From contig JAJKFH010003762.1 in NCBI GenBank assembly GCA_023333565.1, forward strand, positions 2,108,001 through 2,172,000: 64,000 nucleotides of DNA, given 5' to 3'. Position 1 is the first letter of the stretch. Each line of letters begins with the position of its first letter. A model generated the notes under the pieces. It saw only the letters and a list, made by a program, of their open reading frames with translations, did not search any database and was not told the origin of the DNA. Position numbers and translations under genes: made by a program. The stretch is from Puffinus mauretanicus. Its lineage: Eukaryota; Chordata; Aves; Procellariiformes; Procellariidae. Below, in pieces: positions 24,801 to 36,681 of this stretch.

Positions 24801-27800
24801 GTGCCGCTATAGGGGGTGCATTAAGCAATACCAAGTAATGACTACCGAGGGGTTACCATGCTCCCTTACCCTCATCCCAACCGGTCAGTATATATTTTTT
24901 TCCTCCTGCCTAGATTTTTGTGTTTCTCTAACACTCTGCTATTTTGCTTCATTTCAGCAGTGGGTATGAGATGAGATGCTTCAGCTAAACATATCAGCAG
25001 CCAGGTACGTGTTTGGGACCTGAGGTAGAAGGTAGTAAGCATCAGTCCCCAGGGGCTATGTGTGTTCCACACCTTGGACCAGTCCTGAAGGAAGATTTTC
25101 CTTTTACAGAGGCAAGCATTAATGAAAAACAAATAAAAACCACCCACCCCCTACAACACTAACTTCCACCATGCCAGAGAAGCAAAAGTATTCATCCTGA
25201 AGACATAGTGGTCTGCTTGTTTCTCTCTACCACCAAGACTTTGTTCTCCTCTACTGTTTTTCCTCTGAAACGTTGACTTAACTAAATAACAAAAGTTACC
25301 CTCAGAAGGTCTGTGCCTCCTGCTCGCATCCTGCACTGCCGTCACCTGTGATCCCACCATCCTCCTCCTGCCTTAAAATCCTGTTCCCACGCTTCTTTTC
25401 ATGACAGCTTAGAACAATTAGGGACAGATAAAGAAAGGTTATTTGCACATAAACGTAAACTACCAGTAGACTTCAACCAAGTTCTGAACAGCACAATTTT
25501 AGCCATCTGAAGTAGACATAGACAACTCAGACCAAAGTTGCTTCTTTCAGCTAATCACAGAATTCATACTGGCATGTGTTTTGGAAACATGGTATAAAAC
25601 CAGTGAGCAGATAAAGACTAAATTTCTCATTTTTGTCCTCTCCAAAACTGTGGGGGTGTTTTATCCAAAAAGTGATGTTCCCCTTTCCTTGCTTCTACTT
25701 AGGTGACCTGTCAAATGGGGTAAGCAAGCAACCTTGCAGCTTTTACACCAGAGGAGTTGGCAAGAATACCACAAAACCTGAAAGAATGTCTTTGTTCACT
25801 TATAGTTGGGTTTTTTTTTTTTTTTACTACTGGAAGTGGTTCAAGAATTCACGTTACAGCCCTGAACTGAACAATTGCTATAACCTCAAATCTTAATATT
25901 TGATGTGTGCCGGTATAGTATTTAAGGTCCAATTGATATGTACATTAGCTAACAAACTAGGGAAGTGCAAACATACATAGGAATTTCTGCTTGCGTAATA
26001 TAAAGAGGGATGATGATCTCAAAAGGTAACTGTGTATACACCAAGCGACTAAGTTTTTTTAGTCTCTGGTTTGTCCGTTATTTCTTTAACTAAAAAAAAA
26101 AAAAACAACAAACAAACCCAAAACAAAAAAAAACCAACAACAAAAACCTACCGAAACAAGATTGCAGATCTTACTTGGCAGTTTTTCAATTTTAGTAGTA
26201 CTAGTACAGCCTAAGTCTCTCCTGTGGATTCACATGAAACCCTCATTTGATGGCCGGTCTTTGACTTGGCAGGAGCTTTGCCATAATGAAGAATGCACCG
26301 GCCCAGCTTTCGTTTGTCATTTCCATGGCCTTTGCTTTGCAGATGCCTGTAGCACCTTAAGTGCATGAAGTCCCTGAGTAAGAGGAAAACCAGCCACTGT
26401 TCATACAGGTATAGAGGTCTGCCATTTTCCACCACTTCACATGTAACAGCTTGATTTGTGCAAAAAAAGTTATCATGATTACAATGAAATAAAGAGATAC
26501 AGCAATACCGCGCAGAATCAAATAGTGAATGCACCCTGTCCTAAAACCAGCGGTAACATTGGACTGCCTCTTTAAAATGGGCAGTCTTCCCCAAACAGCA
26601 GTACAGGAGGCGGCATATCTCGGCTCTCAGAAGAAAGCTACCCAGCTATTCACAGGTCTGGTTTAATTTCGTAAAACCATTGAAATGTTTGGAGCATTCA
26701 CACATGTATTAATTCAGCAAAGATGCTTCCAATTCACTCGGTTATTTCTGACTTAAAATGGAACAAATAAATACAAAATCTAGCCATGTACCTTTGCTGA
26801 ATGAATGTTCCTTCCCTCCCTCTTTGTCCAACTTGACTGCTTTGTACTCGCATAGCGGTCTTGGTAAGGTCAGAGTTGACACGGCAGTTCCTACCGTTGC
26901 CTGATGCACTGTCACCACCTCTCACACCACTACAACGCACATGTAAAATCATTACCAAAATGTTACCAAAAAAGATATTGTGTAGGTACGGGAGTAAGTC
27001 TGCTATCCCCTCAAAGATCATCCATTTTTATTATGCCATATTATAAATTACATTTTTCATTGTGTATCTTAGGCATAGAAAATAAATGCACTAAAAATAA
27101 GATCCCTCAGTAAAACCCTCTATGGAAGATACCAGTCCGGAGCACACGTTTACAATTATATCATAAATCTTTGGTAAAAATGGGATTTATAAAGGCTGTG
27201 CTGACACAGCTTATCTACAAGATTGTGAAAAAGACAGCCGCATGTAGAGAGCTCGCCCCTGCTAAAACATGAGCATGTGAATATTGAACATCAAACCCTA
27301 CACAAGTCTTCTGACTTTTGCAGCAGGCCGCAAAATAGTGGGATTGCAAACCAGCCCTGCCTCCTTCCCTTCCCAAGCCAGGGTTCACCCAGCCCACAGA
27401 GCACAGGCTCCCGCCCACAGCTGGAGCGCAATTTTGAATCAAATAAAACAAAACTCTTTTCATCACCTTCTTCCCCCCATTTGCCTGCGAGAAGGTATTC
27501 TTTCTGTTGTTTTGGTTGTTTTTTCCTGTTTTGGTTGTTCCCCCACCCACACACACCTTTCAGTATCTAAAGCAGCTGGGCCTTGCTAACTGATGAACTT
27601 AAGTTGCTTTGGCCTCCAAGCATGTAACCCTTACTTGTCAGGTTCCTGAGCTTTTCTGGTCTTTCAGTTCATTTTTAAGTATTCTGAGCAATTGATGAGT
27701 ACAGATTGAACTATCTTCTTTCTAGATTGACATGTCTCCTGCCTTTGGGGCATTTTTTTTTTTAAATAAAAAACCATGCCTACTATTACATACAAATCAC

Positions 27801-27925
27801 AATATAGCATGCTGCAACATACTATGACGTGCCATGAGATGTCATACTGGGGACATGGAAGGACATCAGGTGTAACAGGGAGACAAAGTAAGAATTAAAC
27901 CGCATTTCGTTGCAAGACATACCTC
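15857..27925. other. Intergenic region, no gene recognised
   Basis: About 12 kb of AT-leaning unique sequence. Short open frames are scattered and none resembles a known protein. A small GC-richer patch at about 21690-21870 lacks splice or coding evidence. Simple A/C-rich sequence occurs at 26092-26149. I see no named transposon or RNA gene. Confidence 0.5.
26092..26149 (+). repeat. A-rich/CAA simple repeat
   Basis: A poly-A run passes into irregular AAC/AAAC units. This may be a decayed retroposon tail or a simple low-complexity tract. No retroposon body is recognisable upstream. Confidence 0.65.
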
Positions 27926-27929
27926 TCGC

Positions 27930-28650
27930 ATGATCCTCGCAGCGGGTGGGTCGCAGTGCTCTGCTGGGAATCTCAAGGAGGGTTTGCTTTTGGCTCCGGT
28001 TGAGAAGAGAGAGGAATTTTCCCTATTCCCTGCAAACCGGCAGCGGGGGCCCGGGCCAGGCAGCGGGCAGACACCTGCCCCGGGACACCCCTGCCCCGGG
28101 ACACCCCCGGCCCTGCCCCGGGACACCCCCGGCCCTGCCCCGGGACACCCCCGGCCCTGCCCCCGGCCGTCGGGAAGCGCCTGCCGGGGCCATCCCTCCC
28201 GGAGCAAACTTTCGGCGGCTCCCCAGGGCCTGACCCCGGTTTTACCCACGGAAACACGGACGAGCTGCGGCTGCTGCCAGCCCCCACCGCCTTAAAACAT
28301 CACCCGGGGCCGCCGCATCCCGGAGCCGGGGCGGGGGAGAGGGGGGAGGATCCTGGTCTTGAGCCCATCTCCCCGGCGTCTGGGCTGCCCCGGCCTCCCG
28401 GGAAAAAAGAAGGCAGCAGCCCCTCGCAGCCACAAGCTGCCCTTAATTTCCTCTCGCGTCCCCCCCAGGGTACCACGGCTGTATTCATATGGATGGGGCG
28501 GCGGTAATTCAGCCACTCGCACCCCCCCACCACCGTCACCCTGCGGTGGGGACATTGGCAGGGCCCCCCCGGCCGCTGCCACCGCCCCGCCGGTCAGCAG
28601 GACGGATGGACGGAGGGACCACAGGCAGGGCACGCCCGAGTGCATCCCTC
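27930..28650. promoter_or_regulatory. Isolated CpG island between SLC10A7 and POU4F2
   Basis: About 0.7 kb of GC- and CpG-rich DNA stands alone in AT-rich intergenic sequence, about 22 kb from SLC10A7 exon 1 and 8 kb upstream of the POU4F2 start codon. Part of it (28074-28167) is a minisatellite; the rest is not repetitive. It could be a promoter for an unannotated non-coding transcript, an outlying part of the POU4F2 island cluster, or an orphan island. Open frames across it on both strands are compositional. Confidence 0.5.
28074..28167. repeat. 22-bp GC-rich minisatellite
   Basis: About four head-to-tail copies of a unit containing CTGCCCCGGGACACCCCCGG. The first copy is shorter and the last is imperfect. 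It lies inside the isolated CpG island and is likely variable in length between individuals. Confidence 0.85.
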
Positions 28651-28779
28651 CTCATTAAGAGCCGTTCCACAGCTGTCAGCACTTAAAGCAGATAAGTTTT
28701 AATGGTTGTAAACGCTTTGTCAGACCCAAGCCCCTCATTCAAAAATATCCACAAACATCATTAAAAACTTTATCAAGTT

Positions 28780-28878
28780 AAAAAAAAGAAAAACAAACAA
28801 CAACAACAACAAAACCCACAAAAAAAAAAACCTAACAAACAAACCCCAAACAACAACAACAAAACAGCCAAACAAAAC
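28780..28878 (+). repeat. A-rich/CAA simple repeat
   Basis: Poly-A mixed with AAC and AAAC units, about 100 bp long, immediately right of the isolated CpG island. It resembles the tract at 26092-26149. No transposon body is recognised beside it. Confidence 0.7.
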
Positions 28879-31800
28879 CTTACCATTTTGGCCTACTTTG
28901 GGCTAGGGCGACTGGATCCAGCAGGAAGACTTTCAGCGGCAGGCAAGCGCGCTGGGAACCCAAGTCGCTGGGAAAGGCAGGGATGCTGGGACCCGTTAGA
29001 AAGAGTTGCCACCGTCTCGTGGGTGTGCAGCAACAAATTCACTTATTCCAAGGAAACATGCTGGCCTAAACAAGAAAAACAAAATGCATTTTACTCAAAT
29101 AAGTTCACTATGTAAGGGTACCTACCAGGCAACATAACTGTTAAGGGGTTAACAAGTAAAAATATTATTTGATGCTATATTTACTATATACACATAGCAA
29201 AAGACACATATGCACACATATGCAGCTTGATGATGATATTTGAAAGTTTTAAAATGACAGCCTCTTTGGTTGTCCCAGGTCTCCTCCGTCAAAACAAAGG
29301 GAGTTAAGCACAAGTTTAGTTCATCCCAATTCAGCAAAATATTTGAAGCGGGATGTGTGGATAAGAGTTCTTCTGAGTAAGTGTTTCTACAGAAATTTGT
29401 GTTACAGGCTGTAAGCTGAGTTGTCTGCATTTTAAACTCTGTATTGGGTTGGCTATATATGTCAATCAATTCCTAATATCCTGCGGGTTTTTTCCTGGGT
29501 ATTATTTCTTTTCTTTCTCCATTTTTTCTTTATCTTCATAGTCCTGTTTTCTGATCTGTCCTCTTTTCCGTGTGTATGTTTGCAGTTCTTAACACAGAAC
29601 CATTTCATCAGGTTTGATGTTACTGGCAAAACTCCCATTGATCGACTTGATTGCCTTTGGTAAGAGATTTCACTGGAATTCGATTGCTGTCTCAGGACTG
29701 CGAGAGACAGATACGTGATAGCGTAATCCTACCAGGCTGTTTCCAATAGGAAATGTTGATATGAGCTGCAGAGGCATTTCACAATTTGATTTCATTAAAT
29801 TAACAGTCTTCAGAACATACAATATTCCATTTATAAAAAGGGATAGGAGAACACAGGCAGATACCTACCCATGCTCTGTGTGTGAAGAGAAGGGCTTTGA
29901 TGTGTGCCCAGAGGTTGTAGGAAAGGTGGAATGCATTTCTACTGAATTTTAACCAAAAAAAAAAGAAGAGGGAGAAAAAAAAAAGTTGAGGATTTGTAAT
30001 CAGTTTTGAATAAAATGTAGATAAGTGTCTATGTCTACATATAAGGTGGACCCCCCCCCAAACATTATCATTGCTTTTATGCACGGATATATCTTTTGAG
30101 AATTAAAGCCTGGTTTTCAAGGAGGATGAGCCTGTAGACTAGGTCTGAGCTCAGTGTGCCTGGTCCTGCAGGGACCAATGCTTCAGCACATATCTAATAT
30201 TTCTAGCAGATGCTGGTCCTAGCGGGCCTTCCTCACCAGCCAACGCCAAGTCCCGTCATGCTCTGATTGTGTGGACATTGAATCAAAGGCAGAAAACAGA
30301 AAACAGAATAATTCACAGACATTTTCCGCTACCCATTCATGAAGCAGGATGAGTCCATGCAAGACCTCACCAAAACGATGGAGACCATGGAAAGCACAGA
30401 ACATGCCACGGTGCACACCAAATGCCACGGCACACATCAAATGCCACAGCTGTACATTACACACCTCTCATGTGGGGTCGCAGGACCCTGTCTACCTAAA
30501 GTATTTTAGCACACGATTTAATGGCTCTGAGGTACAAATGCCAATCCAGTGACACAACTGTTAAACCATTTTTAAGATTGCATCTATCGATTGGTGACAG
30601 CCTTCTCAGAAACACGAGATTTTCATCACCTTTTTCAATGCTTATCACCTGTCATAGTTTTTCTTCCTGGCTGGAACGGGAAGGCTGCTCTGTGGTGCCT
30701 GGTGAATCCTGGGGCGTACAAAGAGATCAGCCAACACCTCGCATGGTGGAAGGGGGAGAAAAGGAACTCAGATTTACCTTGAAAACACTGCAGAAGAAGA
30801 TGGAGGACACTGAAAATTTGGAAGGGCTAAGAGCTCTGAGCTGAGAACATGCCCATGTTGATGACCAAATGGAAAATCAAAATATTTTCTCTGAGTTAGA
30901 GCAAGTCCTGAAAGATAGCTGACATGCAAGCACCGTCTTTTGTCACAGCGACTGCCTGCCACCAGCCTGCAGGCACTGGCCTTGGCTGCGCAACAGCAAC
31001 GTGCTGAACACGCGCGTTCTCATTGCTCCATTTAAATGGCATACGGAGGTAGAGAGGAATTTCGTGCTTAATTAGGGGATGTGTTTGGAATATGATTTGT
31101 GATAATACATCTATAACAAGGGAAATTAATGGAAATAATTAATGAAGGGTAATCTAAGATACCAGAGTTTTGTCTAAATCAGCAAGAATAGAGTCCCAAG
31201 GACATCCACGGTGTGATTTATAGGATTTTTTTTTTTAATGATCCATGAGATCTTAATGTTTTCAGTGCAAGGATCGTTTGGGAAGCGGTTAGGAAGGGAT
31301 CCCACCTGTGAGGCTATTTGTAAGATAGGTTCCTCTGAGAGTTAATTTCTTATCTGCTTTATATTGTCCAATATTTCTTTTCCTTTAGAAGCCTCTTTAT
31401 GTCTGTGAATTTCCCTCTTTACGATTTTGTCTTTATCTGTAAGGAAGTTCGCCTCATATCCAGCTGCTTTGATTTTACATGGTGTTTGGACAGCAGGTGT
31501 ATCTCAAAAAAAACCAAAAGAACAGCAACACAGGCAAAATCACGGCCTTGCAGGATGCTCAAGACCCTTGAGCTATAAAGCATACGATGGAAACTTGAAT
31601 TAAAATGGGTGCATTAAAAATAACTTTTGTACGGAGCCATGGCAAGCCAAGTAGATGATGTATGATGCTGATATCAGCTGTCGTTAAATAGCACGGCACA
31701 GCATGGGATGGGAGTGTCACCGTTGCCACTAGTGTTAACCAAGGCTACGGATGGAGAAGGCCTTTCCCGAGGCCTCCAAGGCTGGCAGAGCTTCGTGAGA

Positions 31801-32635
31801 GCCCAAGGAGGTGTGAGAGCGTCCTTGGTCTCCCCTGCCAGACTGGGCCCACCTCAGACAGCAGTTCCAGCAAAAAGGAGGAGTTGAAATCCATACCATA
31901 CACCCGCCAAAAAAACTGTGCGAAGGCAGGACCTGCCCTCCACTTCCAGCCAGCTTTCACCCTCCCTCCTGGAAAAGTACTTTTTGGATGGTGCCCTGGG
32001 TACTGTGGGGAACGTGTAACGTACGTGAACAGAGGAGAGGCAGCGCGAGCCGGACGGCTCCTGCTTAGCAGTCTGCTCACATCTTTCTCCCACGAAGAAT
32101 ATTCAGCTTTCTTTGTCTAAAATGTTGAGTGGTTATGAATAGTAAGGATAGACTATCTGTAATTATTTTTAAATTATTAATGGTTTTGTTAGATCCCTTC
32201 ACTTTTACATTAGGTTTCTGTTAATGTAAGTTAAATCAAAATGTACTTCAGTTTCCAGGCAGCTCCCAAATGTATTTTTCATTCTTTCATAACATTACTT
32301 CAACTTCTCGATGAGGTGTCTATGATAAAGTTTGCTCCTGAGCCGGCAGACTCCCAGTCCTAATGAATTCAGCGAAAGACTCGCCCAGCGGGCTCTTATC
32401 AGCCAGGCTAGAAGGCAAACGAGAAGGCCATCGCTGCGTTGCCAGTTAATATACTACCCCCAGCTAGCAGGTGTGGTACCTTATTCATAAGGAGGATTGC
32501 GGAGGCCACGGGGGTATCATCAAAGGCAAGGGGAGAGTTTATCGAGAAACCGAGTTACTCTATTGGCACTTTCCGTTACGCTTTGGAGATTTGGGTTGTT
32601 ACGCCGGACACTCCTGATCAGAAAATACCTGCCGA
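28879..32635. other. Intergenic region, no gene recognised
   Basis: Mostly unique AT-leaning sequence with no recognisable gene or transposon. It contains a three-unit 19-bp tandem repeat at 30402-30457. A block rich in ATTAAT motifs at about 31065-31150 could be regulatory, but nothing else supports that. Confidence 0.5.
30402..30457. repeat. Three-copy 19-bp tandem repeat
   Basis: Three adjacent imperfect units sharing AATGCCACGGCACACATCA occur at 30402-30420, 30421-30439 and 30440-30457. No function is suggested. Confidence 0.75.
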
Positions 32636-32639
32636 GTGC

Positions 32640-34830
32640 CTCGCTCAGGGCTCAGACCTCGCAGGCGGTGGGGAGAGGGTACCGCACGCCGCCCTGCCCG
32701 CATCCCTGCCCCAGGAGATGCTCTCAGCCGGAGCGGGGAGCTCAGCGCCGGGCGACCCCAAGGCAGAAACGCGGTCTTCTCCGGAGATCCCCTTCTCATC
32801 CCCTCGCCCCTCGGCCGGGCGGAGGGCTCGGGGGTGCGGGGGGCCCGGGGATCCGCCGAGACGAGCCGGCCGCCTCTCGCCCGGCCGTCGCCCCGCGCCT
32901 GCCGAGGGGAGCGGCGCTGGGGAGAGGAGCGTGCGGAGTTAAACGCATGCATTCAACACAAACGCCACGAAAAATGCCTGGATAAATTATGCAGAGGGAT
33001 TTCTGGATTTCTTTCAAGTAATTAAGTTTCGATTTCTTGCATTTATTTTAGTGCCAGGAAGCACGAGGCGCCACGGACGGCAAAAGTCTTCATTGATCGT
33101 TCCGGGCTTTAAGTTTGACTTCGTGACTTGACTTGGCTTGCGGCGGCAGCGCGGCCCCGGCGAGGCCGAGGGGCTGGCGGGGCCGTCCCGCCTCGGGAGG
33201 CGGCGGGGGGCGTTGGGGGCGCCGCGAAGGGTGCACCCCTCGTGCCTGCCCGACACCACGCACCGGCCCCGAAACCGGATTTGGAGGGGGCAGAGAGGGA
33301 GCAGGAGCCGGGCTGGGGGGAGCGAGGGTGTTGGGGGTGCGGAGGCACCGCCGGGGGTGCGGAGCTGTCCCGACGGGGCGTCCCGGCCCGGTGGCTGCCG
33401 CGGCTCCGCGGGTTGCAGCTGTCCGCACCCGCCGTGCCCGCGCGGCGGCGGGGCCAGGTCGCCCCCCGGCCCCGGAGCCCCGGGGGAGCGGTCCGGCGGC
33501 GGCGGGGGCCGGGGGCGGTGTGGGGCACTGGGGCCGCCCCTCCGGCAGAGCCAGGACCGGCGCTGCCCTGCGCTCAAAACAAAGGTAGAGTTTGCTCAAA
33601 GTGTAGCCCGCATCTTAATGGATTAAAAATTCATAGGGCGCATTAGGTTCGGTAAAATATGAATGCGCGTCTTTAAATTTTAATCGTAAATCAGAACATG
33701 GATACATGAGAGGCGACAGTGATTTCTCCCCAGATGTCTGCGTGGGTCAGGGTGTGGGCGTGGGTGTGGGTAAGGGGGGGCCGCTCTCCTTTTATTTAGG
33801 CGGCCCACTAGTGCGCAGAGCCGGCTGCAGGGCCCACGGCCCCGGGGGGCCGGCGAGCTGCCGGGGGGCGGCGGGGGCTCCGCGCCTGCTGCTGCTCCCC
33901 CCGGCGTCCCTCACGACACCGGGCGGGGGGTGGGGGGGGGCAGCTGAGCATCGCGGCGCCTCTCTCCCCCCCCCCCAAAAAAAAAACCAAAAAGCAAAAA
34001 AAGGGGGAAAAAGAAGGGGAAAAAAGGGAAATGCAGCGTTTGCTGGGCAGCGGTGCCGCGGGCGGGGTGCTGCCGGCAACGGGGTACAGCGGCAGCGCGG
34101 CGGGGCCGGGGCCAGCGGCGAGTCCCGGCAGCGCGGAGAGCCACCGGCGAGCGCGGCCTCCGCGGGGACCCCCCGGGCCCGCCGGGGTCAGCGCCCGGGC
34201 CCAGCACCCGGGAAAGTTTGCCCAGCTACTCCGCCGCGCTGCTCCGCACCCCGCTGCACCCCGCGGCGGCCGTTCGGAGCGGCGGTGAGCGCTCAGCGTT
34301 TTGGAGGTCGGTTGTCAGTTGCTATTAAAATCAAGATTAATTCATATTAACGATATGCATTCTCAATTCTCCCGTGTGACAGCATACATTAGAACAACTA
34401 TTGCGAGTAATTAAACTCAATGCGGGAGGGGTTAAATGTATAGCGTGGAGAGGTTTTCTCCTCGCCCTTCTCTCTGCCAAAGTTCAGCCGCAGAGCCGGG
34501 CGGGCGAAGCCCCTTCCGCGGCTCCGCGCAGCCGGCAGGCTGGCTCCCCTCGGACTCCCCAGCGCCCACGAGGTATTTTCTTCTTTTTTTTTTTTTTTTC
34601 CTCCCCCGAAAGTGGGAGATTTCCCGCATTTGCCCGCACACCGCCTGGCACGCCCGTGCTGAAGCGCGAAGGGTGGCGGCGGCTGCCGGGGAGGCGGAGG
34701 CGGGAGCGCGGGAGCGGCCCGGCGCGCTGCGGGGAGGCCGGCGGAAGGAGGCGGAGGGACAGCTGCCTCCCCGCCAGCCGCGGCCCGCCACGGGCGGGCC
34801 GCGCCTCGCGTGGGCTCTGCCCGGGATTTA
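32640..34830. promoter_or_regulatory. CpG-island cluster upstream of POU4F2
   Basis: Three GC-rich blocks (about 32640-32940, 33120-33560 and 33780-34310, with another at 34470-34830) are separated by short AT-rich inserts at about 33580-33710 and 34315-34440. Clusters of islands like this are typical around Polycomb-regulated developmental transcription-factor genes. The inserts carry an exact SOX-type AACAAAG (33578-33584), a CAGATG E-box near 33733, and homeodomain-type ATTA motifs. No exon is recognisable, and the long open frames on all strands are compositional. Confidence 0.55.
34315..34440. promoter_or_regulatory. Candidate AT-rich regulatory insert
   Basis: A short AT-rich stretch sits between GC-rich islands. 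It contains GATTAATTCATATTAACG, an ATATGCAT octamer-like site and GAGTAATTAAAC, all of homeodomain/POU type. The abrupt composition change and motif density suggest a conserved element, but conservation cannot be tested here. Confidence 0.35.
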
Positions 34831-34839
34831 CTGCAAACG

Positions 34840-35560
34840 CGCACCAATATTATTGATGGCTTTTTCTTGGGCGTTGGAGATGCTCGATGCTTTAGAGTAA
34901 TTAGACAAGCCAAAAGCCTTTTGAAGATTAAGCAAATTGGACAACCCTTGTTAATTAGAACATAATTTAAAGTTTGAAATTATATCACTCATGAAGTAGC
35001 CTAATTAGTATGACGATATGTTAATAGCCTACTGAGACACGAAGCGCGGAGGTTTGGCATGAACTCCTTAAAGGCTTGCAAGAAAATCCTCTTTCCTATG
35101 TTGTCATTAATAAAAGATTTCTATAGACTTCAGCCTTTCAACGGTGACATACAATTTATAGTACACACAATGCATTAGCCCATAGTGCTGCTCAATTTTT
35201 TTACTATTATGAAAACTAATAAATTCGTCAAGCTGAATTAAGCATACAAATCAGATGAGGCATAACAGATTACATATTGAAGCGCTGTGTCTCCCGAGCC
35301 TAAATGAAATTTCAATCTAATAATTCCTTCCTGGCCCGGCCATAATTTGTTTAGAGATGTTGTTCTACTTCTTTCCAAGCGCTATTCGCACCATAATTAA
35401 ATGATACTCAAGCTTTTAACTTTGATTTATTTCATTTCTCCGAGCTGGCGACAGTGAGAGCTGATACAATGTAATTTTTTTTATTTCCCTTAAAATTACC
35501 AAGTCTGCTGTTTAGGTGAGAAATTAAACACCTAAGCACTTATTTTAACCTTCCTGCTGC
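34840..35560. promoter_or_regulatory. Candidate conserved regulatory block upstream of POU4F2
   Basis: About 700 bp of AT-rich, non-repetitive DNA sits between two GC-rich islands, ending about 1.1 kb before the POU4F2 start codon. It is dense in homeodomain cores (TTAATTAG, CTAATTAG, ATTAATAAAAG) and has a CATAATTAA core at 35392-35400 like the POU-IV consensus. An octamer-like ATACAAAT lies near 35244. It holds no open frame worth noting. A role as a POU4F2 enhancer, possibly autoregulatory as described for Brn3 genes, is inference. Confidence 0.4.
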
Positions 35561-35840
35561 AAAGTGAAATTCATGGAAATAAACCCGGCCACCTTCAGTA
35601 AAACTGACTTTCCCCGATTTCTTTTCTCTCTCTCTCTCTTTCTTCTTTTTTTTTTCTTTTCTTTTCTTCTTTTTCGAAGAGAGAGGCGGGGGAAGTTGGC
35701 GGGACAGCGGTGCGCTTTTGCGGGAGGATCCCTCCGGCTCCCCGCCGATGGGGGACGCTGGGGGGGGGACAGACCCCGGCCGCCGCTCCCTGCATTCCCC
35801 TCCGGGATCCCCGCGCAGCGCCCGGCGGCCAGCGCCCCCC

Positions 35841-35876
35841 GCCGCCCCCGCCGCCCCCGCCGCCCCCGCCGCCCCG
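35841..35876. repeat. 9-bp GCCGCCCCC tandem repeat
   Basis: About four consecutive copies of GCCGCCCCC occur in the promoter island. They are flanked by similar C-rich sequence and are likely length-variable. Confidence 0.8.
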
Positions 35877-36398
35877 CCGGAGCGGCGAGCCGTGCCGGGG
35901 CAGCGCCCGGGACACTCTTCGGCTGTGGGCTCGTTGTGAGCCCGGACGGGACTTTTCTTTTCTTTCCTTTTTTTTTTTTAATTTTTTTTTTTTTTAATGG
36001 AGGGTGGATTTGGGGCGGCGAGGGGGCCCCATCCCCCCCACCACCTTTTTTTAATTTTTTTTGCTTTTTTGGCTTTTTCCCTCCCCTTTCCGGGAGGCGG
36101 CGGGGCGCGGCGCGGCGGTGAGTGTGGGAGCACGCGTGGGCGTGGGCGCGGGGGCGGCGGGGGGCGGGCAGGGAGCGACGGAGGAGGGGGCCGGGGCCGA
36201 GGAGGCAGGCGCGGAGGGCCCTTCCTGAGGAGTTGGGCTGTAGTGACAGGCGAGAGGGGAGGGGAGGGAGGGGAGAGAGTAAAACCCACCGGCGCGGCGG
36301 CGGGGAGGGCACTTCGCGAGAGGCGAGGGCCGGCGCCGGAGCGGAGGCGGCGGCGGACGGCGGCGAGCGCCCGGGCGGAGGGCGGGCGGGAGGCAGCC

Positions 36399-36442
36399 CG
36401 CGCATCCCCCGCGCATCCCCCGCGCATCCCCCGCGCATCCCC
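36399..36442. repeat. Four exact 11-bp tandem copies in POU4F2 5' region
   Basis: Four perfect copies of CGCGCATCCCC occur about 240 bp before the POU4F2 start codon, in the likely 5' UTR or core promoter. Each copy carries GCGCAT. Perfect identity suggests recent or ongoing expansion. Confidence 0.9.
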
Positions 36443-36681
36443 GGCTCGCCGGAGCCGCCTCTCCCGGCCGCGTCCTCCCCGGCGGGGCTCGGGCAGCCGG
36501 CTGGGGGGCGAGTGGGATTTTTTTAAAATTTTTTAATTTTTTTTTTTTCCGGGGGGTGGGGGCGCGGGGGGGGCCGGGGCTCCTGTGCCTTTTCCGGGGG
36601 GTCCGGGCCCCCGGCCCCGCGCCCCTGCCCTCCCCCGGCGGCCGCCTGCCGGCGGGCCGGGCCGCGGCGGCGGCGAGCACC

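Larger units (their letters stand above)
35690..36681 (+). promoter_or_regulatory. POU4F2: POU4F2 CpG-island promoter and 5' UTR
   Basis: Extremely GC-rich sequence, broken by T-runs at about 35961-35996, 36043-36070 and 36519-36549, leads into the POU4F2 start codon. The transcription start cannot be fixed from sequence. The mammalian 5' UTR is a few hundred bases, which would place it around 36300-36500. I see no convincing TATA box. Short tandem repeats at 35841-35876 and 36399-36442 lie in it. Confidence 0.6.

Noticed and set aside
32497..34913. Overlapping open frames of 100-214 codons on all strands
   Set aside because: Pro/Arg/Gly/Ala-rich translations without domains; expected from GC-rich sequence.
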